A stretch of 64,000 bases of DNA, from contig CAZQQU010000005.1 of NCBI GenBank assembly GCA_964595625.1, positions 62,001 to 126,000 on the forward strand, written 5' to 3'. Under the pieces are notes generated by a model, which worked only from the letters and a program-made list of their open reading frames with translations, did not search any database and was not told the DNA's origin. Positions within the stretch are counted from its first letter, which is position 1, and each line of letters opens with the position of its first letter. Shown here one piece after another: positions 55,201 through 62,619 of this stretch. The position numbers and the translations under genes are program-made. The DNA comes from CAZQQU01 sp964595625 (GTDB lineage: Bacteria; Bacteroidota; Bacteroidia; Flavobacteriales; Flavobacteriaceae).

Positions 55201-56265
55201 ATGGAAAAAAATCAAAATATTATAGTCGGTATTTCAATTGGTGACCTCAACGGTATCGGACCGGAAGTGGTTTTAAAAACGTTTGAAGACCATCGAATAT
55301 TGGAGTTGTGTACCCCGGTTATATTTGCTTCCGCAAAAACACTATCGCACCTTAAAAAAGAACTCCAACTCTCTTTAAATTTTTACGGCATAGACCATAC
55401 CGATAAAATTTTGCCCGGAAAAATCAATGTTTTTAACGTCTGGAAAGAACACGTGGAGATAAATCCCGGGAAAGAAGACAAAAAAATTGGAAAATATGCC
55501 TACTTATCATTAAAAACAGCGGTAAAAGCATTAAAAAACAACAATATAGATGTATTGGTTACGGCCCCCATAAACAAACACACCATTCATTCGGAAGAAT
55601 TTCCCTTTCAAGGGCATACCGAATATTTAGCCCAGGAACTGGGAGGAGAAAGTTTGATGTTTATGGTTTCTGATAATTTAAAAGTCGGTCTACTTACCGG
55701 ACATGTACCTGTCAAAGATGTAAGTAAGCACATTACGGAGGCCTTAATCGAAAAAAAGGTTAGCTTAATGATGCAATCTCTTCGTCGGGATTTTGGTATT
55801 ACAAAACCTAAAATTGCTGTATTAGGAATCAATCCCCATAGCGGTGATAAAGGGGTTATCGGAACCGAGGATGATGTGATTTTACGACCAACTATTCAAA
55901 AGCTCAACGATGCCGGTTTATTAGTATATGGCCCTTATGCGGCTGATAGTTTTTTTGGCTCCAGAAACTACCTGCATTTCGATGCAGTTTTAGCTGCGTA
56001 CCACGACCAAGGTCTGGTTCCATTTAAAACGCTTTCGTTTGGAAATGGGGTGAATTTTACTGCGGGATTAAACTTTGTTCGCACCTCTCCCGACCACGGA
56101 ACCGGTTTTGAAATAGCCGGTAAAAACAAAGCCGATTACTCTTCATTCTCTGAAGCGATCTATACGGCCATCACCATTTACCGAACTCGTCAAGAATACG
56201 ATTTACTCCTCCAAAATCAACTTACTAGTCAAAAAAACAGGTCCATAAAAACAAGCGAAAATTGA
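55201..56265 (+). CDS. pdxA: 4-hydroxythreonine-4-phosphate dehydrogenase
   Basis: 354 residues. Pyridoxal phosphate biosynthesis (DXP-dependent route). Motifs: GISIGDLNGIGPEVV, LVTAPINKHTI, FQGHTEYLA with a metal-binding His, LLTGHVPVKDV, and AAYHDQGLVPFKTL with another, then TSPDHGTGFEIAGK. Complete. Confidence 0.95.
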   Translation: MEKNQNIIVGISIGDLNGIGPEVVLKTFEDHRILELCTPVIFASAKTLSHLKKELQLSLNFYGIDHTDKILPGKINVFNVWKEHVEINPGKEDKKIGKYAYLSLKTAVKALKNNNIDVLVTAPINKHTIHSEEFPFQGHTEYLAQELGGESLMFMVSDNLKVGLLTGHVPVKDVSKHITEALIEKKVSLMMQSLRRDFGITKPKIAVLGINPHSGDKGVIGTEDDVILRPTIQKLNDAGLLVYGPYAADSFFGSRNYLHFDAVLAAYHDQGLVPFKTLSFGNGVNFTAGLNFVRTSPDHGTGFEIAGKNKADYSSFSEAIYTAITIYRTRQEYDLLLQNQLTSQKNRSIKTSEN

Positions 56266-56288
56266 GTATGTAATCAATTAAATTTTTA

Positions 56289-56296
56289 TATCTTTG
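56289..56296 (+). promoter_or_regulatory. candidate -7 element for yceD-rpmF
   Basis: TATCTTTG matches TAnnTTTG exactly and is followed by C, the most frequent Bacteroidota form. A TTG lies at 56262-56264, a slightly long 24-base spacing. The ATG of the DUF177 gene is about 60 bases downstream, leaving a leader that can fold (56303-56341). Confidence 0.5.
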
Positions 56297-56302
56297 CCCC
56301 TC

Positions 56303-56341
56303 GCAAGTTTTTAGCTGCTTCACAGCACCTATAAAACCTGC
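56303..56341 (+). promoter_or_regulatory. candidate folded leader of yceD-rpmF
   Basis: The leader can form a long imperfect hairpin: GCAAGTTTT (from 56303) against AAAACCTGC (to 56341), with GCTG / CAGC at the tip (56314-56317, 56323-56326). It ends 14 bases before the DUF177 ATG. A leader structure ahead of a ribosomal protein operon could be an autoregulatory site; not matched to a known class. Confidence 0.35.
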
Positions 56342-56355
56342 AAAATGTTCTAAAA

Positions 56356-56898
56356 ATGAAACAATTAGCAGCGTTTACAATCCCCTTTGTAGGATTGAAA
56401 CAAGGAGAACATCTATTTGAATTTGAAATAGATGATAAGTTCTTTCAGCATTTTGAATATGAAGAATTTAACGCCGTAAGGGTTCAGGGAGTGGCGAAGA
56501 TGCTAAAAAAAAGCAACGGACTGGAGTTTGAATTTAATATCCAAGGCACTGTGAATGTACAGTGTGACTTAACCAACGAGCCTTACGACCAGCACATTAC
56601 CGGGACCCATCACTTAGTGGTTAATTTTGGAGAAGCTTACAACGACGAAGACGATAGTTTGTTAGTGTTGCCCCACCAAGCCTACGAAGTGAACATCCAA
56701 CAGTACTTCTACGAGTTAATCATACTTTCAGTACCGATAAAACGAGTTCATCCAGGAGTGCTAGACGGCACGTTACATTCAGATATATTAGACAAATTAA
56801 AAGAACTATCGCCTCAACTTCCCGATGAAGACCAGGCAAAAGAAAGTACGGACCCTCGATGGGATCAATTAAAAAAACTATTAACAGACAAACAATAA
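56356..56898 (+). CDS. DUF177 (YceD) family protein
   Basis: 180 residues. YceD/DUF177 proteins accompany rpmF in most bacteria and are implicated in 23S rRNA handling. Typical segment: NVQCDLTNEPYDQHITG, where most members have a Cys pair; here only one Cys is seen. Six bases before rpmF, forming the usual yceD-rpmF operon. Confidence 0.9.
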   Translation: MKQLAAFTIPFVGLKQGEHLFEFEIDDKFFQHFEYEEFNAVRVQGVAKMLKKSNGLEFEFNIQGTVNVQCDLTNEPYDQHITGTHHLVVNFGEAYNDEDDSLLVLPHQAYEVNIQQYFYELIILSVPIKRVHPGVLDGTLHSDILDKLKELSPQLPDEDQAKESTDPRWDQLKKLLTDKQ

Positions 56899-56904
56899 GA
56901 AAAA

Positions 56905-57102
56905 ATGGCACATCCTAAGAGAAAAACTTCGAAGACCAGAAGAGACAAAAGAAGAACGCATTACAAGGCCACTATGCCCCAGATTGCCAAAGATCCAGTA
57001 ACCGGAGAAGCGCATCTGTATCACCGAGCACATTGGCATGAAGGCAAACTCTATTATCGAGGTCAAGTAGTTATTGATGCTACTGAAACCACAGAGGCCT
57101 AA
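56905..57102 (+). CDS. rpmF: 50S ribosomal protein L32
   Basis: 65 residues, basic. The start AHPKRKTSKTRRDKRRTHYK is the L32 signature. This is the form without the zinc-binding Cys quartet (no Cys at all), as is usual in Bacteroidota. Followed by a strong terminator. Confidence 0.97.
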   Translation: MAHPKRKTSKTRRDKRRTHYKATMPQIAKDPVTGEAHLYHRAHWHEGKLYYRGQVVIDATETTEA

Positions 57103-57123
57103 TTGATAAAATACCACCAAGGG

Positions 57124-57153
57124 ACTCTCACAACAAAATTGTGAGAGTTTTTT
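57124..57153 (+). terminator. rho-independent terminator of yceD-rpmF
   Basis: ACTCTCACAA / TTGTGAGAGT, a perfect 10-base-pair stem with a CAAAA loop and a T tract, 21 bases after the rpmF stop. Confidence 0.92.
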
Positions 57154-57269
57154 ATTGCGGGTCGTTTTTAGCCAAAAAAACATTGTTTATGTGTCAACTT
57201 TGATGAATATTTTGTACTTTTCATCCTCTTTTTAACCAATCGGCTGTTTGAGACCATTAATTTTTATCT

Positions 57270-58265
57270 ATGAGTAAAATCACCGCTGCAATCACCGCTG
57301 TTGGAACTTATGTCCCGGATTTTGTCTTAACCAATCAAATTTTAGAAACTATGGTTGACACAAGCGATGAGTGGATTACTACCCGCACGGGCATCAAAGA
57401 ACGCCGAATCCTTAAAGATCCTGCCAAAGGAACCTCTTTTTTAGCCATAGAAGCAGCTAAAGACCTGTTTAAAAAAAGTGGTACCAACCCGTTAGACATA
57501 GATTTAGTTATCGTGGCTACCGCCACACCCGATATGCCTGTCGCCATCACTTCGGCTTTTGTGGCCACACAAATAGGCGCTACCAATGCCTTTTCGTATG
57601 ACCTAACCGCCGCTTGTTCCAGCTTTTTATTTGGGATGTCTACGGCTGCACGCTACATCGAATCAGGCAAATACAAAAAAGTTTTACTCATTGGTGCCGA
57701 TAAAATGTCTTCGATTATCAATTACCAAGATCGCACTACCTGTATCATTTTTGGAGATGGTGCAGGTGCTGTACTTTTTGAACCCAACACCGAAGGTTTG
57801 GGGCTTCTAGACGAGTACTTACGAACCGATGGCATCGGAAGACAGTCACTTAAAATAGAAGCCGGCGGTTCGCTGTTACCTGCCTCCATCGAAACGGTTA
57901 CCAACAAACAACACTATGTTTTTCAAGACGGACAAACCGTTTTTAAGTTCGCAGTATCTAATATGGCAGATGTGAGTGAAAAAATCATGCTGCGAAATCA
58001 TTTGACCAAAGAAACCGTACAATGGCTGGTACCCCACCAAGCCAATAAACGTATCATCGATGCTACTGCTAGGCGCATGAACCTACCCGACGAGCGAGTA
58101 ATGATGAATATAGAACGCTATGGAAATACCACCTCAGCAACCCTACCACTCTTACTCGGAGATTATGAACAACAACTTAAAAAAGGGGATAATTTGGTTT
58201 TTGCCTCCTTTGGAGGAGGATTTACTTGGGGCTCAATTTATCTAAAATGGGCCTACAATAGCTAA
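57270..58265 (+). CDS. fabH: beta-ketoacyl-ACP synthase III
   Basis: 331 residues. Starts fatty acid synthesis by condensing acyl-CoA with malonyl-ACP. Catalytic triad regions: Cys in TAACSSFLFGM, His in VPHQANKRI and Asn in ERYGNTTSAT. The opening GTYVPDFVLTN and DEWITTRTGIKERR are characteristic. First of fabH-accB-accC, all closely spaced. Confidence 0.96.
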   Translation: MSKITAAITAVGTYVPDFVLTNQILETMVDTSDEWITTRTGIKERRILKDPAKGTSFLAIEAAKDLFKKSGTNPLDIDLVIVATATPDMPVAITSAFVATQIGATNAFSYDLTAACSSFLFGMSTAARYIESGKYKKVLLIGADKMSSIINYQDRTTCIIFGDGAGAVLFEPNTEGLGLLDEYLRTDGIGRQSLKIEAGGSLLPASIETVTNKQHYVFQDGQTVFKFAVSNMADVSEKIMLRNHLTKETVQWLVPHQANKRIIDATARRMNLPDERVMMNIERYGNTTSATLPLLLGDYEQQLKKGDNLVFASFGGGFTWGSIYLKWAYNS

Positions 58266-58297
58266 AATAAACGAACAAACTACTAAAATTTGCACAT

Positions 58298-58786
58298 ATG
58301 GATCTTAAAGAAATTCAAAACCTGATAAAGTTTGTAGCAAAATCGGGCGCCAGTGAAGTAAAATTAGAAACTGGCGATTTCAAAATTACCATTAAAACTA
58401 CATCAGACACCGCATCTCATGAAACCATACCCGTGGTACAGCACATTCCGGTACAAACGGCCGTTACACCCACTCATGTGGCACCACAAACTACCCCTGA
58501 AACACCTAACTCTCCCGCTAGCACAGAAAGCGACGATTCAAAATATATTACCATAAAATCTCCTATGATAGGTACTTTTTATCGCAAACCCTCACCCGAC
58601 AAACCTCCTTTTGTTGAAGTAGGTAGCGATATTAAGGTAGGAACACCTTTGTGTGTCATAGAAGCAATGAAACTGTTTAATGAAATAGAAAGTGAAGTAA
58701 CCGGTAAAGTAGTTAAAATATTAGTGGACGACGCTTCTCCGGTAGAATTTGATCAACCCCTATTCTTAATAGAACCGGCTTCTTAA
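58298..58786 (+). CDS. accB: biotin carboxyl carrier protein of acetyl-CoA carboxylase
   Basis: 162 residues. N-terminal segment, a Pro/Thr-rich flexible linker (about 50-85) and a biotinyl domain with the biotinylation Lys in IEAMKLFNEIE. Carries CO2 between the two half-reactions of acetyl-CoA carboxylase. Between fabH (32 bases) and accC (31 bases). Confidence 0.96.
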   Translation: MDLKEIQNLIKFVAKSGASEVKLETGDFKITIKTTSDTASHETIPVVQHIPVQTAVTPTHVAPQTTPETPNSPASTESDDSKYITIKSPMIGTFYRKPSPDKPPFVEVGSDIKVGTPLCVIEAMKLFNEIESEVTGKVVKILVDDASPVEFDQPLFLIEPAS

Positions 58787-58817
58787 AGAAATTAAAAACA
58801 TTGTAACTTAGCTTTCT

Positions 58818-60170
58818 ATGTTTAAAAAAATTTTAATTGCCAATCGAGGAGAAATTGCACTTCGTATTATACGGACTTGCAAAGAAATGGGTATTAAAAC
58901 CGTAGCCGTGTATTCTACCGCAGATGCCGATAGTTTACACGTACGTTTTGCAGACGAAGCCGTCTGTATCGGACCTCCTCCCAGTAATCTTTCCTATCTA
59001 AAAATTTCAAATATCATTGCTGCCGCAGAAATTACCAATGCCGATGCAATACATCCCGGTTATGGCTTTTTAGCCGAAAATGCCAAATTTTCAAACATCT
59101 GTCGAGAACACGGTATTAAATTTATTGGAGCTTCTCCGGAAATGATTGAAAAAATGGGCGATAAAGCCTCCGCTCGAGCCACCATGTTGGCTGCAGGAGT
59201 ACCTTGTATTCCGGGCTCTGACGGTTTATTAGAAACCTATGAAGAGGCCGAAAAAGCAGCCGAAAAAATTGGCTATCCGGTGATGCTTAAAGCCACCGCC
59301 GGAGGAGGTGGAAAAGGGATGCGTGCCATTTGGAAAAAAGAAAATTTAAAAGCTGCATGGGAGTCTGCCAAACAAGAAGCCGCAGCTGCCTTTGGCAATG
59401 ACGGCATGTATATGGAAAAACTCATCGAAGAGCCTCGTCATATCGAAATACAAATAGTAGGAGATTCTACCGGTAAAGCCTGCCATCTCTCTGAAAGAGA
59501 TTGCTCTATACAACGTAGACATCAAAAGCTTACCGAAGAAACTCCATCGCCGTTTATGACCCCTAAATTGCGAAAAGAAATGGGGGATGCGGCAGTCAAA
59601 GCAGCTAAATCAATCAAATACGAAGGCGCGGGAACCATCGAATTTTTAGTGGACAAACACCGCAATTTCTATTTTATGGAAATGAATACTCGAATCCAAG
59701 TGGAGCATCCCATTACAGAGCAAGTAATTGATTTTGATCTTATTAGAGAACAGATATTAGTTGCGGCGGGGGTACCTATTTCAGGTAAAAATTACTTACC
59801 CAATCTACATTCCATCGAGTGCCGTATTAATGCCGAGGATCCGTATAACGATTTTAGACCTTCCCCCGGGAAAATTACCGTGCTCCATGCACCGGGAGGT
59901 CACGGGGTGAGACTGGACACCCATGTGTATGCCGGATATACGATCCCGCCCAATTATGATTCGATGATTGCTAAACTCATCACAACCGCACAAACTCGGG
60001 AAGAAGCTATTAGCAAAATGAAACGTGCACTGGATGAATTTGTCATTGAAGGAATTAAAACCACCATCCCGTTTCACCGAAAACTGATGGACGATCCCGA
60101 TTATATTTCGGGAAATTATACCACTAAATTTATGGAGACCTTTCAAATGGGGGAACCAGAAGAAGAATAA
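58818..60170 (+). CDS. accC: biotin carboxylase subunit of acetyl-CoA carboxylase
   Basis: 450 residues. Carboxylates the biotin of AccB with ATP and bicarbonate. ATP-grasp motifs: KKILIANRGEIALRIIRTC, the glycine-rich loop TAGGGGKGMR, LSERDCSIQRRHQKL, FMEMNTRIQVEHPITE and the C-terminal RINAEDP. Complete. A multi-hairpin element follows. Confidence 0.97.
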   Translation: MFKKILIANRGEIALRIIRTCKEMGIKTVAVYSTADADSLHVRFADEAVCIGPPPSNLSYLKISNIIAAAEITNADAIHPGYGFLAENAKFSNICREHGIKFIGASPEMIEKMGDKASARATMLAAGVPCIPGSDGLLETYEEAEKAAEKIGYPVMLKATAGGGGKGMRAIWKKENLKAAWESAKQEAAAAFGNDGMYMEKLIEEPRHIEIQIVGDSTGKACHLSERDCSIQRRHQKLTEETPSPFMTPKLRKEMGDAAVKAAKSIKYEGAGTIEFLVDKHRNFYFMEMNTRIQVEHPITEQVIDFDLIREQILVAAGVPISGKNYLPNLHSIECRINAEDPYNDFRPSPGKITVLHAPGGHGVRLDTHVYAGYTIPPNYDSMIAKLITTAQTREEAISKMKRALDEFVIEGIKTTIPFHRKLMDDPDYISGNYTTKFMETFQMGEPEEE

Positions 60171-60178
60171 AAAACCAG

Positions 60179-60285
60179 GCTGTCTAAAAGGTATTGTAGG
60201 TATTAAAACCCAAAGAAAGGGTGTTGGCTGTTCAATAAAATTCTTTTTATTAGCCAAATACTAATCAGTATACGTTTTAGACAGC
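60179..60285. repeat. multi-hairpin palindromic element (MITE-like or structured terminator)
   Basis: An 11-base terminal inverted repeat, GCTGTCTAAAA (60179-60189) and TTTTAGACAGC (60275-60285), encloses three further hairpins: ACCC/GGGT (60208-60222), TTGGCT...AGCCAA with inner AATAAAA/TTTTATT (60224-60257), and ATACT/AGTAT (60258-60271). Six Ts follow. About 107 bases, noncoding. The right side could end accC transcription, but the compact branched form with terminal repeats also fits a MITE or an RNA. No target-site duplication is obvious. Confidence 0.5.
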
Positions 60286-60303
60286 TTTTTTAATCCCTAG
60301 ACC

Positions 60304-61419
60304 ATGCACCTCAGCTATTGGGAACGTAAAACTTGGTTTCAAGATGTAGATTTTACCATTATTGGTAGTGGTATTGTAGGATTAAATTGTGCTTTACGCT
60401 TACGCGAAAAATACCCCAAGAGTAAAATAGTGGTTCTCGAAAGAGGGTTTTTGCCCACTGGGGCAAGTACTAAAAATGCCGGATTTGCCTGTTTTGGGAG
60501 TCTTTCTGAAATACTGGAAGACCTCAAACATCATTCCGAGGAACAGGTTTTTTCACTTATTCAACAGCGGTATAACGGCCTGCAATTGCTACGGAAAAAC
60601 TTAGGCGATCGCACCATCGGTTATAAAAATTGGGGTGGTTATGAACTTTTTTTAAAATCGGATCCCGAATTATTGGAAGCCTGTATCGCCGGACTCCAGC
60701 AGGTGAATCAACTCCTCCAACCCTTCTTTAAAAGTCCGGTGTTCATTGAACAAAAAGATCACTTTGGCTTTCAAAACACCTATCCGCAATTGATTTTTAA
60801 TCCGCTGGAAGCCCAAATTGATACCGGCAAAATGATGCAGGCCCTGTTGCGCATTGCCCACCAAAAAAGAATTTTGATTCTCAACGGTATCACCGTCACT
60901 TCTTTCGAAGAAACCCCAAACCACGTGGAGGTAGCTTTGGCCAATAACCTTTCCTTTTCTACACAAAAATTATGGATTGCTACCAACGGGTTTTCGGCCA
61001 CACTACTACAAGAAGACATCCGTCCCGCTCGGGCCCAAGTTCTCATCACCAAACCTATAAAAAACTTACCTATTCAAGGAACTTTTCATTTGGACCGAGG
61101 ATACTACTATTTTCGTAATATCGACAATCGGCTACTCTTGGGTGGTGGAAGGAATTTGGACTTTAAAACCGAGGAAACAACCCAGTTAGACCTCACTCCT
61201 TTGGTGCAAAACCAATTGGAGAATTTTTTAAAAAACATCATTTTACCCAACACCCCTTTTGAAATAGAACACCGATGGAGTGGCATTATGGGTGTAGGCA
61301 ATACCAAAACTCCCATTATTAAAGCAATATCCAATCGGGTTTTCTGCGGTATTCGACTTTCTGGAATGGGCGTGGCAATTGGCACACAAATAGGTAACCA
61401 GCTCGCAGAATTTGCATAA
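60304..61419 (+). CDS. FAD-dependent oxidoreductase (DAO family)
   Basis: 371 residues. FAD-binding motif FTIIGSGIVGLNCALRL (about 16-32) with the second-strand end VVLERG, the TGASTKNAGFACFGS segment typical of DadA-like amine oxidases, and a C-terminal HRWSGIMGVGNTKTP plus GIRLSGMGVAIGTQIG. No signal peptide. Probably oxidises an amine or amino acid; substrate unknown. The gene begins about 18 bases after the multi-hairpin element and needs its own promoter if that element terminates transcription. Confidence 0.85.
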   Translation: MHLSYWERKTWFQDVDFTIIGSGIVGLNCALRLREKYPKSKIVVLERGFLPTGASTKNAGFACFGSLSEILEDLKHHSEEQVFSLIQQRYNGLQLLRKNLGDRTIGYKNWGGYELFLKSDPELLEACIAGLQQVNQLLQPFFKSPVFIEQKDHFGFQNTYPQLIFNPLEAQIDTGKMMQALLRIAHQKRILILNGITVTSFEETPNHVEVALANNLSFSTQKLWIATNGFSATLLQEDIRPARAQVLITKPIKNLPIQGTFHLDRGYYYFRNIDNRLLLGGGRNLDFKTEETTQLDLTPLVQNQLENFLKNIILPNTPFEIEHRWSGIMGVGNTKTPIIKAISNRVFCGIRLSGMGVAIGTQIGNQLAEFA

Positions 61420-61485
61420 TAATTTATAAATAATTCAAATATTTTTATACTTTTATATGACTATGCAAAACTCTGTCATTTAATC

Positions 61486-62604
61486 ATGCCTTTTTATATC
61501 AAAAACCTTATTTGGATTAACTGTTTTTGTCTCATTCTCTTTTCGTGTAAATCAGACGACGATTATATAGCCGAACCCCAAACAGACGACGACCAACAAA
61601 TAGAATCTCCCGTAAATTTTGACTTAGACCAAGTACCCTATCCTGTTCTTTCAGAATATCATTTTTTTGAAGGTGATATGGCTGATTTAAAACCCGTAAC
61701 GGGTGTATTGCCCTACGATTTAATAACTCCACTATTTACCGATTACGCTAAAAAGGCGCGTTTTATTTGGATGCCTCAAGGAGTGCAAGCACAGTTTCTT
61801 TCCGCCGAACAAATATTTGATTTTCCGACGGGTACTGTATTGATTAAAAACTTTTATTACGACCAAGTGGCGCCGGATAACCTTCGAAAAATTATCGAAA
61901 CACGTTTGATGATAAAAAAACCGGATACTTGGATTTTTGCCAATTATGTTTGGAATGACCAACAAACCGAAGCCACACTCGATTTAAATGGCTCTATGGT
62001 ATTTTTGGAATGGAAACATAATGGGACTCCCATGTCAAATATTTACCGTATTCCTTCAGAAGCGGAATGTCTAATGTGCCATAAACATTATGGAGATCCC
62101 ATCCCTATAGGTCCCAAACCTCAAAATATCAATTCCTTACTCAATTATCCCGACGGCGTTAAAAATCAAATGGACAAGTGGCATGAAATGGGCTATTTAG
62201 ACAATGGGTATTCATTGCAAATTAACACAGTGGCTGATTGGACCGACAGTTCGTTAGATCTCCAAACCCGCGTCCGGTCGTATTTAGATGCTAATTGTGC
62301 CTCCTGTCATTCAGAAGGAGGGCACTGCGATTATCGTTCCTTAGTATTTAACTTTCACTTGAGCGATTCCGATCAAAACCTCGGAATTTGTGAAACACCT
62401 CAAGAAGACATTTCAGATTGGATAGGTTATATGCCTTCTCACATAATTAAGCCACAGGACATTGCTAACTCTACCTTGTACTTGCGTGCTAACACTACTG
62501 AAGAGGCTATTAAGATGCCTATGTTGGGCCGCAATATGATACATACAGAGTTTGTAGATGTTTTGGAAGCATGGATTAATTCCTTGTCTTCGGATTGTCA
62601 GTAA
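61486..62604 (+). CDS. diheme c-type cytochrome lipoprotein (SO2930-like)
   Basis: 372 residues. Lipoprotein signal with lipobox LILFSC (Cys21). Two heme-binding motifs are seen: CLMCH (195-199) and CASCH (271-275); a Met-containing MPMLGRNM near residue 345 may give an axial ligand. The N-terminal part (FFEGDMADLKPVTGVLPYDL, LFTDYAKKARFIWMP) matches the SO2930-type family of putative diheme cytochromes. Likely attached to the outer membrane or surface. The next gene begins 15 bases later and encodes an exported FG-GAP protein, so the pair may form an operon. Confidence 0.82.
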   Translation: MPFYIKNLIWINCFCLILFSCKSDDDYIAEPQTDDDQQIESPVNFDLDQVPYPVLSEYHFFEGDMADLKPVTGVLPYDLITPLFTDYAKKARFIWMPQGVQAQFLSAEQIFDFPTGTVLIKNFYYDQVAPDNLRKIIETRLMIKKPDTWIFANYVWNDQQTEATLDLNGSMVFLEWKHNGTPMSNIYRIPSEAECLMCHKHYGDPIPIGPKPQNINSLLNYPDGVKNQMDKWHEMGYLDNGYSLQINTVADWTDSSLDLQTRVRSYLDANCASCHSEGGHCDYRSLVFNFHLSDSDQNLGICETPQEDISDWIGYMPSHIIKPQDIANSTLYLRANTTEEAIKMPMLGRNMIHTEFVDVLEAWINSLSSDCQ

Positions 62605-62619
62605 TTAAATTAAAACATT

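Noticed and set aside
60304..61419. Duplicate of the FAD oxidoreductase at 7065
   Set aside because: Both belong to the same superfamily, but the sequences share only general motifs, so a recent duplication is not supported.
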